From positions 1-64,000 of the forward strand of contig JAFKLT010000044.1 in NCBI GenBank assembly GCA_017309275.1: 64,000 nucleotides of DNA, given 5' to 3'. The notes under the pieces are model-generated. The model had not been told where the DNA came from and did no database searches. It was given only the letters and a program-made list of their open reading frames with translations. Position numbers and translations under genes: made by a program. Positions 50,663-59,689 of the stretch are shown here, piece after piece (position 1 is the stretch's first letter; each line of letters begins with the position of its first letter). This DNA is from Sphingomonadales bacterium. GTDB taxonomy: Bacteria > Pseudomonadota > Alphaproteobacteria > Sphingomonadales > Sphingomonadaceae.

Positions 50663-51574
50663 ATGATCACCAATATCGCTCCAGTCGATAGCCATCAGCC
50701 ACCCTCTGCTCCGATGCGGGCGCTCAAGGAAGACGGCTATGCGATCGTCCGCAACGCCGTTCCCGCCGAGTTGATCGCGGCGATCGATCGCGACCTCGAT
50801 CCGCGCTACGCCGCGACGCCCTTTTGCGAGGGCGGCTTCTATGGCGAGCGCACCAAGCGCTTCGGCCGCCTGCTCATCCGCTCGCCGCACGTCGGCGCGC
50901 TCGTCATGAACCCGGCGATCCTCGCTCTCGCCGAGGCCGCGCTCGGCGACTGGTGCGAGCGTATTCAGCTAAATCTCGCCCAGGCGATCGAGCTGCATCC
51001 GGGAGCGCTTCCGCAGTTCCCGCATCGCGATCAAGATATGTGGCAGGGCACGCTCGGAGAAGTCGAGTATCTCGTGAACGTGATGTGGCCGCTGACGCCC
51101 TTCACCACCGAGAATGGCGCCACGATCATCTGGCCGAAAAGCCATGGGCTCGAGGCGCTCGTCGAGGAGCCGGCGGAAGAGCCCATTGTTGCCGAGACCG
51201 TGCCGGGCGATGCCATCATCTTCCTGGGTTCGACGCTGCACGGCGCTGGCGGCAATTGCAGCCCGTCGGTTCGGCGCGGGATCATCATCAGCTACTGCCT
51301 CGGCTGGCTGAAACCCTATGAGAACCAGTGGCTCGCCTATCCGCCGGACGTCGCGAAGGACTTTCCACCCGAGCTGGCGGCCTTGACCGGTTATGTCCAG
51401 CATCGCCCAAATCTCGGCAACTTCGAGGGTCAGTGTCCCTCGATCCTATTCCGCGGCTATCCCCCTGACCCGATCGCCGCCGTGGATGCGCTCCGGCCCG
51501 ATCAGCAGGCGCTTCTTGCCGACTATATCGGCGACCGACGATCGGCGGGCGGAGACGGGACGCTCGCGGCATGA
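50663..51574 (+). CDS. Phytanoyl-CoA-dioxygenase-like Fe(II)/2OG oxygenase
   Basis: A 303-residue PhyH-family protein. The metal-binding facial triad is recognisable as HRD in FPHRDQDMWQG and the second His in STLHGAGGN; the Arg that holds 2-oxoglutarate is in VRRGIIISYCLGW. Its position directly after luxI suggests modification of the AHL side chain or another linked metabolite. Its stop overlaps the GntR start by ATGA, so the two are coupled. Confidence 0.88.
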   Translation: MITNIAPVDSHQPPSAPMRALKEDGYAIVRNAVPAELIAAIDRDLDPRYAATPFCEGGFYGERTKRFGRLLIRSPHVGALVMNPAILALAEAALGDWCERIQLNLAQAIELHPGALPQFPHRDQDMWQGTLGEVEYLVNVMWPLTPFTTENGATIIWPKSHGLEALVEEPAEEPIVAETVPGDAIIFLGSTLHGAGGNCSPSVRRGIIISYCLGWLKPYENQWLAYPPDVAKDFPPELAALTGYVQHRPNLGNFEGQCPSILFRGYPPDPIAAVDALRPDQQALLADYIGDRRSAGGDGTLAA

Positions 51575-52209
51575 GCCCGGGCACCACGATGGAGCGGGTC
51601 TATCTGGACCTCAAGGCGCGTATCCTGTCGGGCACCTATCCGCCCGGTACGCGCCTAGAGGCGGCGCAGCTCGCAAAGTCGCTGGCGGCCAGCGCTACCC
51701 CGGTTCGCGACGCCCTGTATCGCCTGTCGGGCGAGCGGATTATAGAGAGCTGGCACCAGGAGGGGTTTCGGCAGCCCCTCCTCAATGAGGCGGACTTGGT
51801 CGAACTCTATTGGTGGACCGGCGCTCTCCTTTCGCTGGCGCTGAAAGGGAGGACGCCGAGGCCCGATTTGCCCGGTGGTCTAATCTCGCTCGCGAATCAC
51901 CAGGCCTATCCCGAGGGACTCGATGGCCTCTTCCGGACCATTGCAATCGGCAGCAGCAATGGCGAACTTCGCGCTTCCATCATCAATTGTGTCGAGCGAA
52001 GCATGACATTCCGCACATTGGAGGCTCGTGTCGACGGGTCCGCCAATGATGCGCTCACCGCGATGGCGGACGATTACCGGTTCGGCCGATGGAGCGCTTT
52101 GCGCAGCAAAATCACGCGCTTCCATCGCCGCCGCGCCTCCTATGCCGGCCGTGTCGCGGCCGAGATCCGGCGGCGGTCCGAGCCGCTGGATAATATTCGG
52201 AGAATATGA
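51571..52209 (+). CDS. GntR-family transcriptional regulator
   Basis: A 212-residue regulator with the GntR winged HTH (MERVYLDLKARILSGTYPPGTRLEAAQLAKSLAASATPVRDALYRLSGERIIE) and a helical C-terminal sensor domain. It starts inside the dioxygenase stop and ends 80 bp before the lasso precursor, so it may control the lasso operon. A short palindrome (52193-52207) lies at its very 3' end. Confidence 0.87.
   Translation: MSPGTTMERVYLDLKARILSGTYPPGTRLEAAQLAKSLAASATPVRDALYRLSGERIIESWHQEGFRQPLLNEADLVELYWWTGALLSLALKGRTPRPDLPGGLISLANHQAYPEGLDGLFRTIAIGSSNGELRASIINCVERSMTFRTLEARVDGSANDALTAMADDYRFGRWSALRSKITRFHRRRASYAGRVAAEIRRRSEPLDNIRRI
52193..52207. promoter_or_regulatory. Palindrome ATATTC-GGA-GAATAT before the lasso precursor
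   Basis: A 6-3-6 inverted repeat overlapping the GntR stop, 83 bp before the precursor start. It shares the GAATAT half-site with the 49012-49034 palindrome but in the opposite arrangement. A GntR or LuxR operator is a possible reading. Confidence 0.4.
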
Positions 52210-52289
52210 GTCGTATTTAATTCTTATACGGCGCGGCCTCCCTAGCTTTGAAGGGGCCGCAATTCCGCGGCATCATGGAGGAAACGATC

Positions 52290-52412
52290 ATGGATCGCGA
52301 AACCAACGACCTCGTCGAGCTCGGCAGCGTCAGCGCAGACACCCTCGGCGATTTCGGCCCCCCGGTCGAAATCGGCGGGAAGGACCTGCAGAACGGCATC
52401 AGCCTCGACTGA
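52290..52412 (+). CDS. Lasso peptide precursor
   Basis: A 40-codon gene missed by length filters. Residues 1-19 (MDRETNDLVELGSVSADTL) form a leader with the conserved Thr at position -2. The core is 21 residues: a ring GDFGPPVE, in which the alpha-amine of Gly1 can bond with the side chain of Glu8 (the only acid at positions 7-9), followed by the tail IGGKDLQNGISLD. The leader ending LGxVSxDT plus Gly1 is typical of proteobacterial lasso precursors. GGAGGAA precedes ATG 52290; ATG 52275 is the alternative start. Candidate plug residues in the tail are Lys12, Leu14 and Gln15. Confidence 0.88.
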   Translation: MDRETNDLVELGSVSADTLGDFGPPVEIGGKDLQNGISLD

Positions 52413-52467
52413 GCCGATCGTTCGGGTGTCGGCGCGACCCGCCGGCACCCGGATACGGTATGATGCG

Positions 52468-53118
52468 ATGAGCTGGAAACTCGCGCCCGGCGTGGGCTTT
52501 TGCACCGTTGGCCCGGATATGATCTTTCTCGATCTCCGGCGCGACCGCTACTTCCTTATGACCGATGTCCGGCGCGCGGCATTCGATCGGCTCCTCGCCG
52601 GCGAGCCCAATGACAGCGATGCTATGACGCTGCTCGTCGACACCGGCCTGTTCGTGCGCAGCGATTTGGGGTTTCGCATCGAGGCGCCCGCATTCGACGT
52701 TCCGGCAGACGATCTCAGCCGCCCGGACTCCAGGCGGAGCGGCCTTCGATCGATCTTCGGCGCCTGGTGCGCATTGGCTTGGGCGGCGCGGGCGCTGAAG
52801 CCCGACCGGCTACCTTCGACCATAGAGCAACTGCTCCGCGACAAGCTGCTTCTGGACAGAAGCGGGCAAGAGAGTGAACTGCGAGCGTTGGGGACGGCAT
52901 TCGCCCGCGCGCGGACCTTCGTTCCGATTGCGCCGCGGTGCCTTGTCGATTCGCTCGCCCTATACCGGATGGCCCTGCGCAGGAGCCTCGCGCCAACGCT
53001 GGTCTTCGGAGTGCGCACCAATCCCTTCGCGGCGCATTGCTGGCTCCAGTCGGGCGCATGTGTCCTGACGGGAACGGCGGAGGAAGCCCGAAACTATCAG
53101 CCGATTCTGGTCGTATGA
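52468..53118 (+). CDS. Lasso peptide B protein (RRE plus transglutaminase-like peptidase)
   Basis: A 216-residue fused B protein. The N-terminal ~80 residues (MSWKLAPGVGFCTVGPDMIFLDLRRDRYFLMTD) are a PqqD-like RRE that binds the leader; the C-terminal part is the Cys-protease-like B2 domain that cleaves it. The Cys is in APRCLVDSLALYR and the His in NPFAAHCWLQSG. The Asp normally about 12-13 residues after the His is absent: the segment reads VLTGTAEEARNYQPI. It overlaps C by ATGA. An earlier in-frame GTG at 52426 is a less likely start. Confidence 0.88.
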   Translation: MSWKLAPGVGFCTVGPDMIFLDLRRDRYFLMTDVRRAAFDRLLAGEPNDSDAMTLLVDTGLFVRSDLGFRIEAPAFDVPADDLSRPDSRRSGLRSIFGAWCALAWAARALKPDRLPSTIEQLLRDKLLLDRSGQESELRALGTAFARARTFVPIAPRCLVDSLALYRMALRRSLAPTLVFGVRTNPFAAHCWLQSGACVLTGTAEEARNYQPILVV

Positions 53119-54807
53119 TGCGGCGCGCTATCCTCGGGTTTCTGGGCGGCGACCCTTTGGCGACAGATCTTGCGTTGGCAGCCGGTAGGCATGGTCTGAG
53201 TTCGTTGGACCCGCTCGTTCCAAACCTGGCGCTTTTCGCAGGTAAAGGCATCGGTATCGCGCTCCGCGATCCGGGACGCCTGGTTCTCGGGGATTGCTTC
53301 GAGGATTCCGCCTCGACCGCTTGGGGCAATTATCTCGAGTTGATGGCGGACCAGGCCGAAGGCCTGACGATCAGCCGGGCTCCGATCACCGGGATGCCGT
53401 TATACTGGCTGGAGGCGGCGGGAGGAGTTCTGCTCTTCTCGCACCTCGAGCTGATTGAAGGCCTGGACGTAGCGCTCTCGGTCGATGAGGAATATCTTCG
53501 TTACCTCCTGTCATTCAGCAACTTTCGCACGGCGAGAACTGGGCTGTCGGGGGCCCAGGAGCTTCTGCCGGGAACGGCGCTCATCCTTGGCCGCGGCATT
53601 CCGGCAACTGAGACGTTCTGGTCGCCATGGCCGCATGCGCGAGGTCGCGTGGGCGAAAGTGATGCCCCCATGCTTCTTGAGCAACGCATTCGCGCATGCG
53701 TTACTGCTTGGGCCAACAGTCGCGACAGCATCGTTGTCGAGTTGTCCGGCGGCCTCGACAGCTCGATCGTCGCCGCGGCGTTGGCGCAGGGCGGACACAC
53801 CTTTTCCGCCGCGACGATCGCGACTGCCAGCCCCGATGGCGACGAACGACGCTTTGCTCGCGCCGTCGCCAAAAGCTGCGGCATCGACCTCGTCGAATAT
53901 GTGCATGGCGACGCTGTGCTCGACCTCACCGCAGGCCCCGCGTTCCTGGCACCGCGCCCGGCAACCTATGGCGTCCTCGCGGGGATCGACGCGGCTCTCG
54001 GTTCCGCGACCAATGAGATGTCGGGGGGGCAGCATCTTTACCGGGATCGGTGGAGACAATGTCTTCGCGATCAATCGGTCGATCATGCCGGCGCTCGACG
54101 CGTTGCTCTCGCTCGGTCCGCGCCCGCGCAGCCTTGCCGCTCTCGGCGACTGCGCTCGCCTCTGCAATGCAACCGTCTGGAGGGCCGCACGGGCCGTCTG
54201 GCGGCAATGGCGCGCCGGACGAGATGCCGATTGGCCTCGCGACGATGGCTATTGCGTGCGGACCATGCTCCCCGATGAGCCGTTGGCGCGCCCATGGGAC
54301 GAGGTCGTGGATGACCTTCCTGTCGGCAAGATCCGTCACGTCCAATCCATCCTGCGCATTGGCGACTTTCTGGATCGTCCCGGGCGCTGGTACGGACGCG
54401 ATGTCGTCGCGCCGCTGTTGTCGCAGCCGCTGGTCGAGCTTTGTCTCGCGATTCCGTCTTGGGCTTGGGTCGCCGGCGGCCGCGATCGGGCGGTCGCCCG
54501 TGCGGCCTTTGCAGACCATCTCCCCGGCATCGTCGCCTGGCGCCGCAACAAGGGACGGCTCGAGACGATGTGCGCCGAAGCGTTCCTGGCGCAGCGCCGC
54601 GCCCTTGCGCGGATATTGCTGGAGGGTCGGCTCGCACGCGAGGGTCTGATCGATCGGGACAGGGTTGAAGCCTATCTGGCGCGCGAGCGGATCGAGGGCG
54701 ACTATGACTATTTCCGCTTGCTCGAACTCGCCGATATCGAGCTTTGGATAGTATCGGTCGCCGGCTTGGGCGCCGGGAAGTTCAGGCCGGTCCAACGCGC
54801 ATATTGA
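53115..54807 (+). pseudogene. Lasso cyclase (asparagine-synthetase-like C protein), frameshifted
   Basis: The first part (53115 to ~54029) has a glutaminase-like N-terminal domain without the catalytic Cys and the ATP-pyrophosphatase loop VVELSGGLDSSIVAA. The reading then breaks: at 54023-54029 a run of seven G follows NEMS. With six G the frame would continue as GGSIFTGIGGDNVFAINRS, the expected C-protein motif, and on to the end at 54807 (LLELADIELWIVS). Apart from this +1 shift both halves are intact and together give about 563 residues, typical for lasso C. This could be a sequencing artefact in a homopolymer, a true null mutation, or programmed slippage. Confidence 0.82.
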
Positions 54808-56678
54808 TCTGCCTTGGCAGGATCGGGATCGATGTAGCCCTGCAGCCAGAAGCGGAACCAGTCGAGGTTGCGCTGGTACACAGCAAGCTTCTGTCTCGGC
54901 TCGGCCTTGATGTGCGGGGCGAAGGGAAAGACGTGGAGTTCACCCTTTCCGCTCGCGGAGAGGCGGGCCTGCAGCTCGGGCGAAAGTCGGGCCTCCTGCT
55001 CCGGGAGCTGCATCAGCACGACGGCGGTGATCTTGTCGACCTGGAGCGAGGGCGAGCGCCGCTTCCAATCGGCTGCATCGATGTCGGGCGCGCCGAGACC
55101 CCATTGAGTCTCGAGATTCTGGCGGAAGAAATCGCGTCCGATGCCGGCGTTGAACCAGTAATAGGCGGGCTCGGCCTGCACCGACGCGATCGAGACCGCA
55201 CTCAGAAGCTTGCTGTGGGTCGCTGTCCACATCGCAACCTCGCTGCCGAAACTGAGACCGCCCATCCCGACGCGGCCGGGGTCGACAAGCCCGCGGCGAT
55301 CCAGCTCCGCTACAGCAGCGCGCACCGCTGCGAGGCCCAGCTCATAACGGGCTTCGGCTTTCGCCCCGCCCGATGGCAGCTGGTTGATGCAAAGCGCGGC
55401 AATCCCGCTGGCGGCCAAGGCGCGAAGTGGCCACTCATTGCCGAGCCCGCCGCGAAGGTAACCGGCGCAGCGATAGTAAGTGATGAAAAGCGGCAGCCGT
55501 CCGGGGAACTTCGGGCGGACGAGCCAACCCGACGCACGGCTGCCGCCCACCTGCCACTCGATCGCCTCGGTGAGAAGATCGTCGTGGTCAGGAAGGTCGT
55601 TGGGTCGGTCGAGGACGAGGGTCCCGCTGCCATCCAGCGCAATTCGCTGCAGTTGTGGAGGCATGGCGGCGCTCTCGGCTACGCAGAAGGCCGCCGTTTG
55701 CGACGCCGCACATGGCGCCATCTCACCGCCGCCGCTCAAAAGGCCTGGGCTGGCCGCGAGGCGCGTCAGGCCGGTCGCCTTACCCCAGAGAAAAACGCTC
55801 TGACGAACTTTCCGGTCGCGCGTCGTCACCACGAAACGTCCATCGCCGACTGCCATTCCCTTCCAGATTTTTGGCGCGTCGGGATCGCCGCAGGGTGCTT
55901 CCACAGCGCAGATGCCGGCTTGCGACGCGGCCGCGCGAAAAGGCTCGGGAAGCGGTTGCGGCGATGGTCGGAGAAGCTCCGCCTCGATAGCGTGGGCGGG
56001 TCGCTCTCTCGCCGTAGTCGGATCCCGACGAACAATCTGTCGCGGCAATCGGTCGAGGAGCGCCTCCCGATCGAACCAGTCGCCATTGAGACGCTGGCTT
56101 GCGGGTCGGCCCGCGATCATTGCCCCTCGATAAAGCGTCTGCGCGAGATCGACCCGTCCATCGGCCAAAATGCCGCTGTCCCGCTCATTCTCTTCGGCCC
56201 GCGCGATCGCGGCACGCGAGGGCCCGAGTTCGAATATGATGCCGCCATCGGGGGCGACTGCAAAGCGTTCGATATCGGCGTCGCGAACGATCAATGGTGC
56301 GAGGGCGCCGCTGGGGCGGCCTTCCCATAGTCCCGTGGCGCCGTCCACCCGCGCGCGGAAATAGAAGCGGTCGCTTTCCGGCGACCAGGCGGCTGAGCCC
56401 GCCTCGACGATCCCGGTTCCATTCCAGCTCGCATGGCCGCCATCGCCGATCCTCCGTGGCGGTGTGGCTCCATCGGTGCCGACGAGATACCAGGCGGTCT
56501 CAATCTGTCCGCTCATGGTCGACGGGCGCTCGCGGCGGTAGAGCAGCCAGCGCCCGTCGGGAGAGACCGCGAGCCCAGAAAAGTCGGTCATCTCTACGAG
56601 CTCGCGGGGACTTGTCTGGGCGGCGGCCGGCGAAGCCGCCGCAAGGAAAACCGCCGCCCAGACCGCTTGTCTCACCAC
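54708..56678 (-). CDS. Lasso peptide isopeptidase (AtxE2-type)
   Basis: A 656-residue secreted prolyl-oligopeptidase-type enzyme with a signal peptide (AAASPAAAQTSP), a beta-propeller-like N-terminal part (SGLAVSPDGRWLLYRRE) and an alpha/beta hydrolase C-terminal domain. The nucleophile sits in GGLSFGSE and the His in FAPHIKAE, as in lasso isopeptidases that reopen the macrolactam ring. The start is GTG, overlapping the receptor stop by 7 bp, so it belongs to the same transcript as sigma, FecR and TonB receptor. Its 3' end overlaps the C gene on the opposite strand by 100 bp. Confidence 0.88.
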   Translation of the reverse strand: MVRQAVWAAVFLAAASPAAAQTSPRELVEMTDFSGLAVSPDGRWLLYRRERPSTMSGQIETAWYLVGTDGATPPRRIGDGGHASWNGTGIVEAGSAAWSPESDRFYFRARVDGATGLWEGRPSGALAPLIVRDADIERFAVAPDGGIIFELGPSRAAIARAEENERDSGILADGRVDLAQTLYRGAMIAGRPASQRLNGDWFDREALLDRLPRQIVRRDPTTARERPAHAIEAELLRPSPQPLPEPFRAAASQAGICAVEAPCGDPDAPKIWKGMAVGDGRFVVTTRDRKVRQSVFLWGKATGLTRLAASPGLLSGGGEMAPCAASQTAAFCVAESAAMPPQLQRIALDGSGTLVLDRPNDLPDHDDLLTEAIEWQVGGSRASGWLVRPKFPGRLPLFITYYRCAGYLRGGLGNEWPLRALAASGIAALCINQLPSGGAKAEARYELGLAAVRAAVAELDRRGLVDPGRVGMGGLSFGSEVAMWTATHSKLLSAVSIASVQAEPAYYWFNAGIGRDFFRQNLETQWGLGAPDIDAADWKRRSPSLQVDKITAVVLMQLPEQEARLSPELQARLSASGKGELHVFPFAPHIKAEPRQKLAVYQRNLDWFRFWLQGYIDPDPAKADQYARWTGLNFPAPKPATDTIQSSISASSSKRK

Positions 56679-59602
56679 CGGATCGTGGCCTGCAGCGAGA
56701 TGGTGCGTCCGAGCGGATTCGCCTTTTCGGGGTCATAGGCGAGCGCCGATGTATTGGTCCGGTTGTTCACATAGGGCGGATCGCGATCGAACAGATTGAG
56801 GATGCTCAGCCCCAGTTGCAGGCCGCGTTCATTGTCATCACCGCCGAAGCGTTGGGCGAGGCTGAGGTCGAACGTTGTCCAGGACGATACGCGCTCCGGG
56901 ACCGCGGGGATCTGGTTGAGATAGCCGCCGACATAGTTGGCGAAGAGGGTCGCCGCAAAACCTCCGCGCGACCAGCCGGCGCGTCCGCGCAGCCGCCACT
57001 TCGCCGGATTTGCGAATGTGCCCACGACGTCCACCGCCGGCGTGCCCGGCGTAAGCTGCCGATTGATCCGGAAGATGTGGCTTCCCGACAGACCAAGGTC
57101 AATCTGGCCGCCGGCGAGTTCCGTTGCGTAGCCAAGATCGAAATCGAGCCCGGTCTGGCGCATGGCGGACAGGTTGCGGACCTGACCGTCGAGAATGGCA
57201 TCGACATCGCCCGGCGCGAGGCCAAGCGGATTGGTGAAGGTCGGGAACGAGAAATAATAAGCGAGAAGTTCGGCCGACGGATTCTCGGTTACCACGCCGC
57301 CGAACAGGTCGCGGCGGGACAGGAAGCGAAGATAATCCTCGCTGACCGAGCCGATACGGTCGCGATAGTCGACATCATAATAGGTGACCGACGCTTTAAG
57401 CCCGCGGATCGACGGGGGCGCGACGTCGAGGCCGACCGTCCAGGTGGTAGCTTTCTCCGGCTTGATGCCGGGACCGTAGCCGAAGAGCCCGATGACGTTG
57501 GCGGTGCCTGTCGGCGAGCTCGGGTCGGGTACGCGCAGCGTCGTATAGTTCGAGACAGCCGGGCCAATCAGTTCGTCGAACGCAGGTGCGCGGAACGAGG
57601 TCCCGTAGCTGCCGCGCACAGCAATGCCGGGGAGCGCTTCCCAGCGGAGCCCGAGCGTCGGGTTGGTCGTGCGCCCGACGTCGCTATAGTCCTCGATCCG
57701 GCCTGCAAGCGAAAGGTCGAGCCGCTCGATGCCGGCAACGCTGTTGTCGGGACCAAAGAGCGGCACGAGAATCTCGGCATATGCGGAGCGTACGTGGCGC
57801 GGCCCCGGCAGCCCGGTGAGCGCGGTAGTGCTGGGCGTCGCACGGCTCAGGTCGTTGACCGTGAAATTCTCATAGCGTTCGCGGCGGTACTCGGCGCCGA
57901 AGGCGACCCGGATGTCGCCGCCGGGCAGGCGAATGAGCGAACCATCGACGCGAAGCGCCGCGGACCAGCTTTCATAATCGTCGCGCGATCCGATGCTTCC
58001 GCGAATGGCCGCTATGGTCGCGGGATTGTTCGCGGTTCCGTTACCGAAAACATTGAATGCCGTCGCGCGGTTGGTGTCCGCGATCGCCGCCGCAAGGCGC
58101 GCGCGGTTCGGAATGTTGATACTGTCGCTCCGGCTCTTCTGGCGCCCATAGGCGCCGCCAAGCTGGATCCGCCACGCGCCGATCGCCTGCTCGAGGCTGG
58201 CCGAACTGCTGATGCCTCGCACCCGTCCCGTGTCGATGGGCGCGCCGAGATCATTCGCGAAATTATAGTTCACGCTGACTTGTTGCCGCGTCCCGATAGG
58301 ATCGACGTAGAAGGGGTTGGTCACCGGCACCCGCACGATGCTGAGATACTGGTTGAGCGCAACTTTCCGATAGTCGCGCTGCGCAGCGAGCGTGCTTGCC
58401 CGGAACGTGAGGCTGTCCGTAAGGTCGAACTCGAGCGCGGCATAGGCGCTGTGGATGCGCTGGCGAGGAAGGAGATCGCTCGCCGCGCGGCGGTCTCCCG
58501 GATTGCGAGTTCCAGCGACGAGCTGGCCCGGAGTCAGCGCCGTCCCGTTCTGCCCGGCCGGAATCGCGAAGGTCTGCCCATTAGCCGCGGTGATCGTCCC
58601 CGGCACGGCGAACAGCGAGCGGTAGTCCGGCCCACCGAATGGACGCAGGTCTTCGGTCGCAAAATCCCGGTCTGCTGCGGCAAGCGCGTCCCGTTGGCTG
58701 AACTGGTAGGCGAGCACGAGATGGCCGCGGTCCCATTTTCGTCCGAATAGCTGGCCGATCTGGACTTCGCCCATATCCCCATCAGCGGTGCCGACCCGAA
58801 AGAGGGTTTCGGCTCCCTCGAACTGGTTCCTCAGCCGGATGTTCACGACGCCGGCGACAGCATCGGCTCCGTAGATCGCCGAGGCGCCATCGGTCAGGAT
58901 CTCGACCCGGTCGATCGCGCCTAGCGGGATCAGCGATACGTCGGCGAATACGCCTCCTAGCCCGCCGAGGGCGGGCCTGCTGCCGTCGATCAGAACAAGG
59001 GTCGAGGATGGGCCCAGTCCGCGCAGGTTGACGCTCGAACCATAGGTGCCGTCGGTTCCCGCGCCGTTTCGAGTGGTCGCTCCGAGGGTCGTCTCGTTAG
59101 GTCCGCCCGCAAAGGATTGCGGGAGCGCTTGAAGAAGCTGCTGCACCGATCCCGTGCCGCTCTTCTCGATATCGGCGCGACCAAGCGTGACGACTGGCGA
59201 TCCCACCGGTCCGGCGCCGCGAATGCGCGTGCCGGTCACAACGATCGCTTCGTTGACCCCGTCAGTCGATCCCGCCTCCGCCGCATCGCCGTTTCCCGCG
59301 CGCAGCACCCACGCGCCTTCCACCAGTTCAATGGTCAAGCCTGTGCCGGAAAGGAGGCGGGAAAGGGCGGCGTCGGGAGAGAGGCGCCCGCGGACACGGT
59401 TGCTGCGTCGGCCTTCGAGCAGGCTCGAAGCCGCGATGACCTCGCGGCCGGAAATGTCCGAATATTTGCGAAGTGCGTCGCTAAGGCGCTGGGCCTCGAT
59501 ATTGTATGTCAGCTCGCCCGTCTGCGCGCACGCGCTGGGTGCATAGAGTGCGGTCGCCGATACGCCCGAAGCCAGAACGGCCGCGAAAAATTTCATCGTC
59601 AT
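56672..59602 (-). CDS. TonB-dependent receptor with STN signalling domain
   Basis: A 976-residue outer-membrane receptor with a signal peptide (APSACAQTG), an N-terminal STN domain (LTYNIEAQRLSDALRKYSDISG ... TIELVEGAWVLRAG) that passes signals to FecR, a plug (VVTGTRIRG ... GADAVAGVVNIRLR) and a beta-barrel ending in the aromatic LQATIRW. Its position next to the isopeptidase suggests it imports the lasso peptide. GGAGGGA precedes the start. Confidence 0.92.
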   Translation of the reverse strand: MTMKFFAAVLASGVSATALYAPSACAQTGELTYNIEAQRLSDALRKYSDISGREVIAASSLLEGRRSNRVRGRLSPDAALSRLLSGTGLTIELVEGAWVLRAGNGDAAEAGSTDGVNEAIVVTGTRIRGAGPVGSPVVTLGRADIEKSGTGSVQQLLQALPQSFAGGPNETTLGATTRNGAGTDGTYGSSVNLRGLGPSSTLVLIDGSRPALGGLGGVFADVSLIPLGAIDRVEILTDGASAIYGADAVAGVVNIRLRNQFEGAETLFRVGTADGDMGEVQIGQLFGRKWDRGHLVLAYQFSQRDALAAADRDFATEDLRPFGGPDYRSLFAVPGTITAANGQTFAIPAGQNGTALTPGQLVAGTRNPGDRRAASDLLPRQRIHSAYAALEFDLTDSLTFRASTLAAQRDYRKVALNQYLSIVRVPVTNPFYVDPIGTRQQVSVNYNFANDLGAPIDTGRVRGISSSASLEQAIGAWRIQLGGAYGRQKSRSDSINIPNRARLAAAIADTNRATAFNVFGNGTANNPATIAAIRGSIGSRDDYESWSAALRVDGSLIRLPGGDIRVAFGAEYRRERYENFTVNDLSRATPSTTALTGLPGPRHVRSAYAEILVPLFGPDNSVAGIERLDLSLAGRIEDYSDVGRTTNPTLGLRWEALPGIAVRGSYGTSFRAPAFDELIGPAVSNYTTLRVPDPSSPTGTANVIGLFGYGPGIKPEKATTWTVGLDVAPPSIRGLKASVTYYDVDYRDRIGSVSEDYLRFLSRRDLFGGVVTENPSAELLAYYFSFPTFTNPLGLAPGDVDAILDGQVRNLSAMRQTGLDFDLGYATELAGGQIDLGLSGSHIFRINRQLTPGTPAVDVVGTFANPAKWRLRGRAGWSRGGFAATLFANYVGGYLNQIPAVPERVSSWTTFDLSLAQRFGGDDNERGLQLGLSILNLFDRDPPYVNNRTNTSALAYDPEKANPLGRTISLQATIRW

Positions 59603-59689
59603 TCGTCCCTCCCGTGCGGCCGATTTTGGCCGTCTGAAGGGAAAAAATGACGGGTGCTCCGAACACCCTATGGGTTTTTCTTGGGTGCC

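Noticed and set aside
52938-53114. Upstream extension of the lasso C frame
   Set aside because: It lies inside the B gene in another frame; the ATGA overlap at 53115 gives the natural start.
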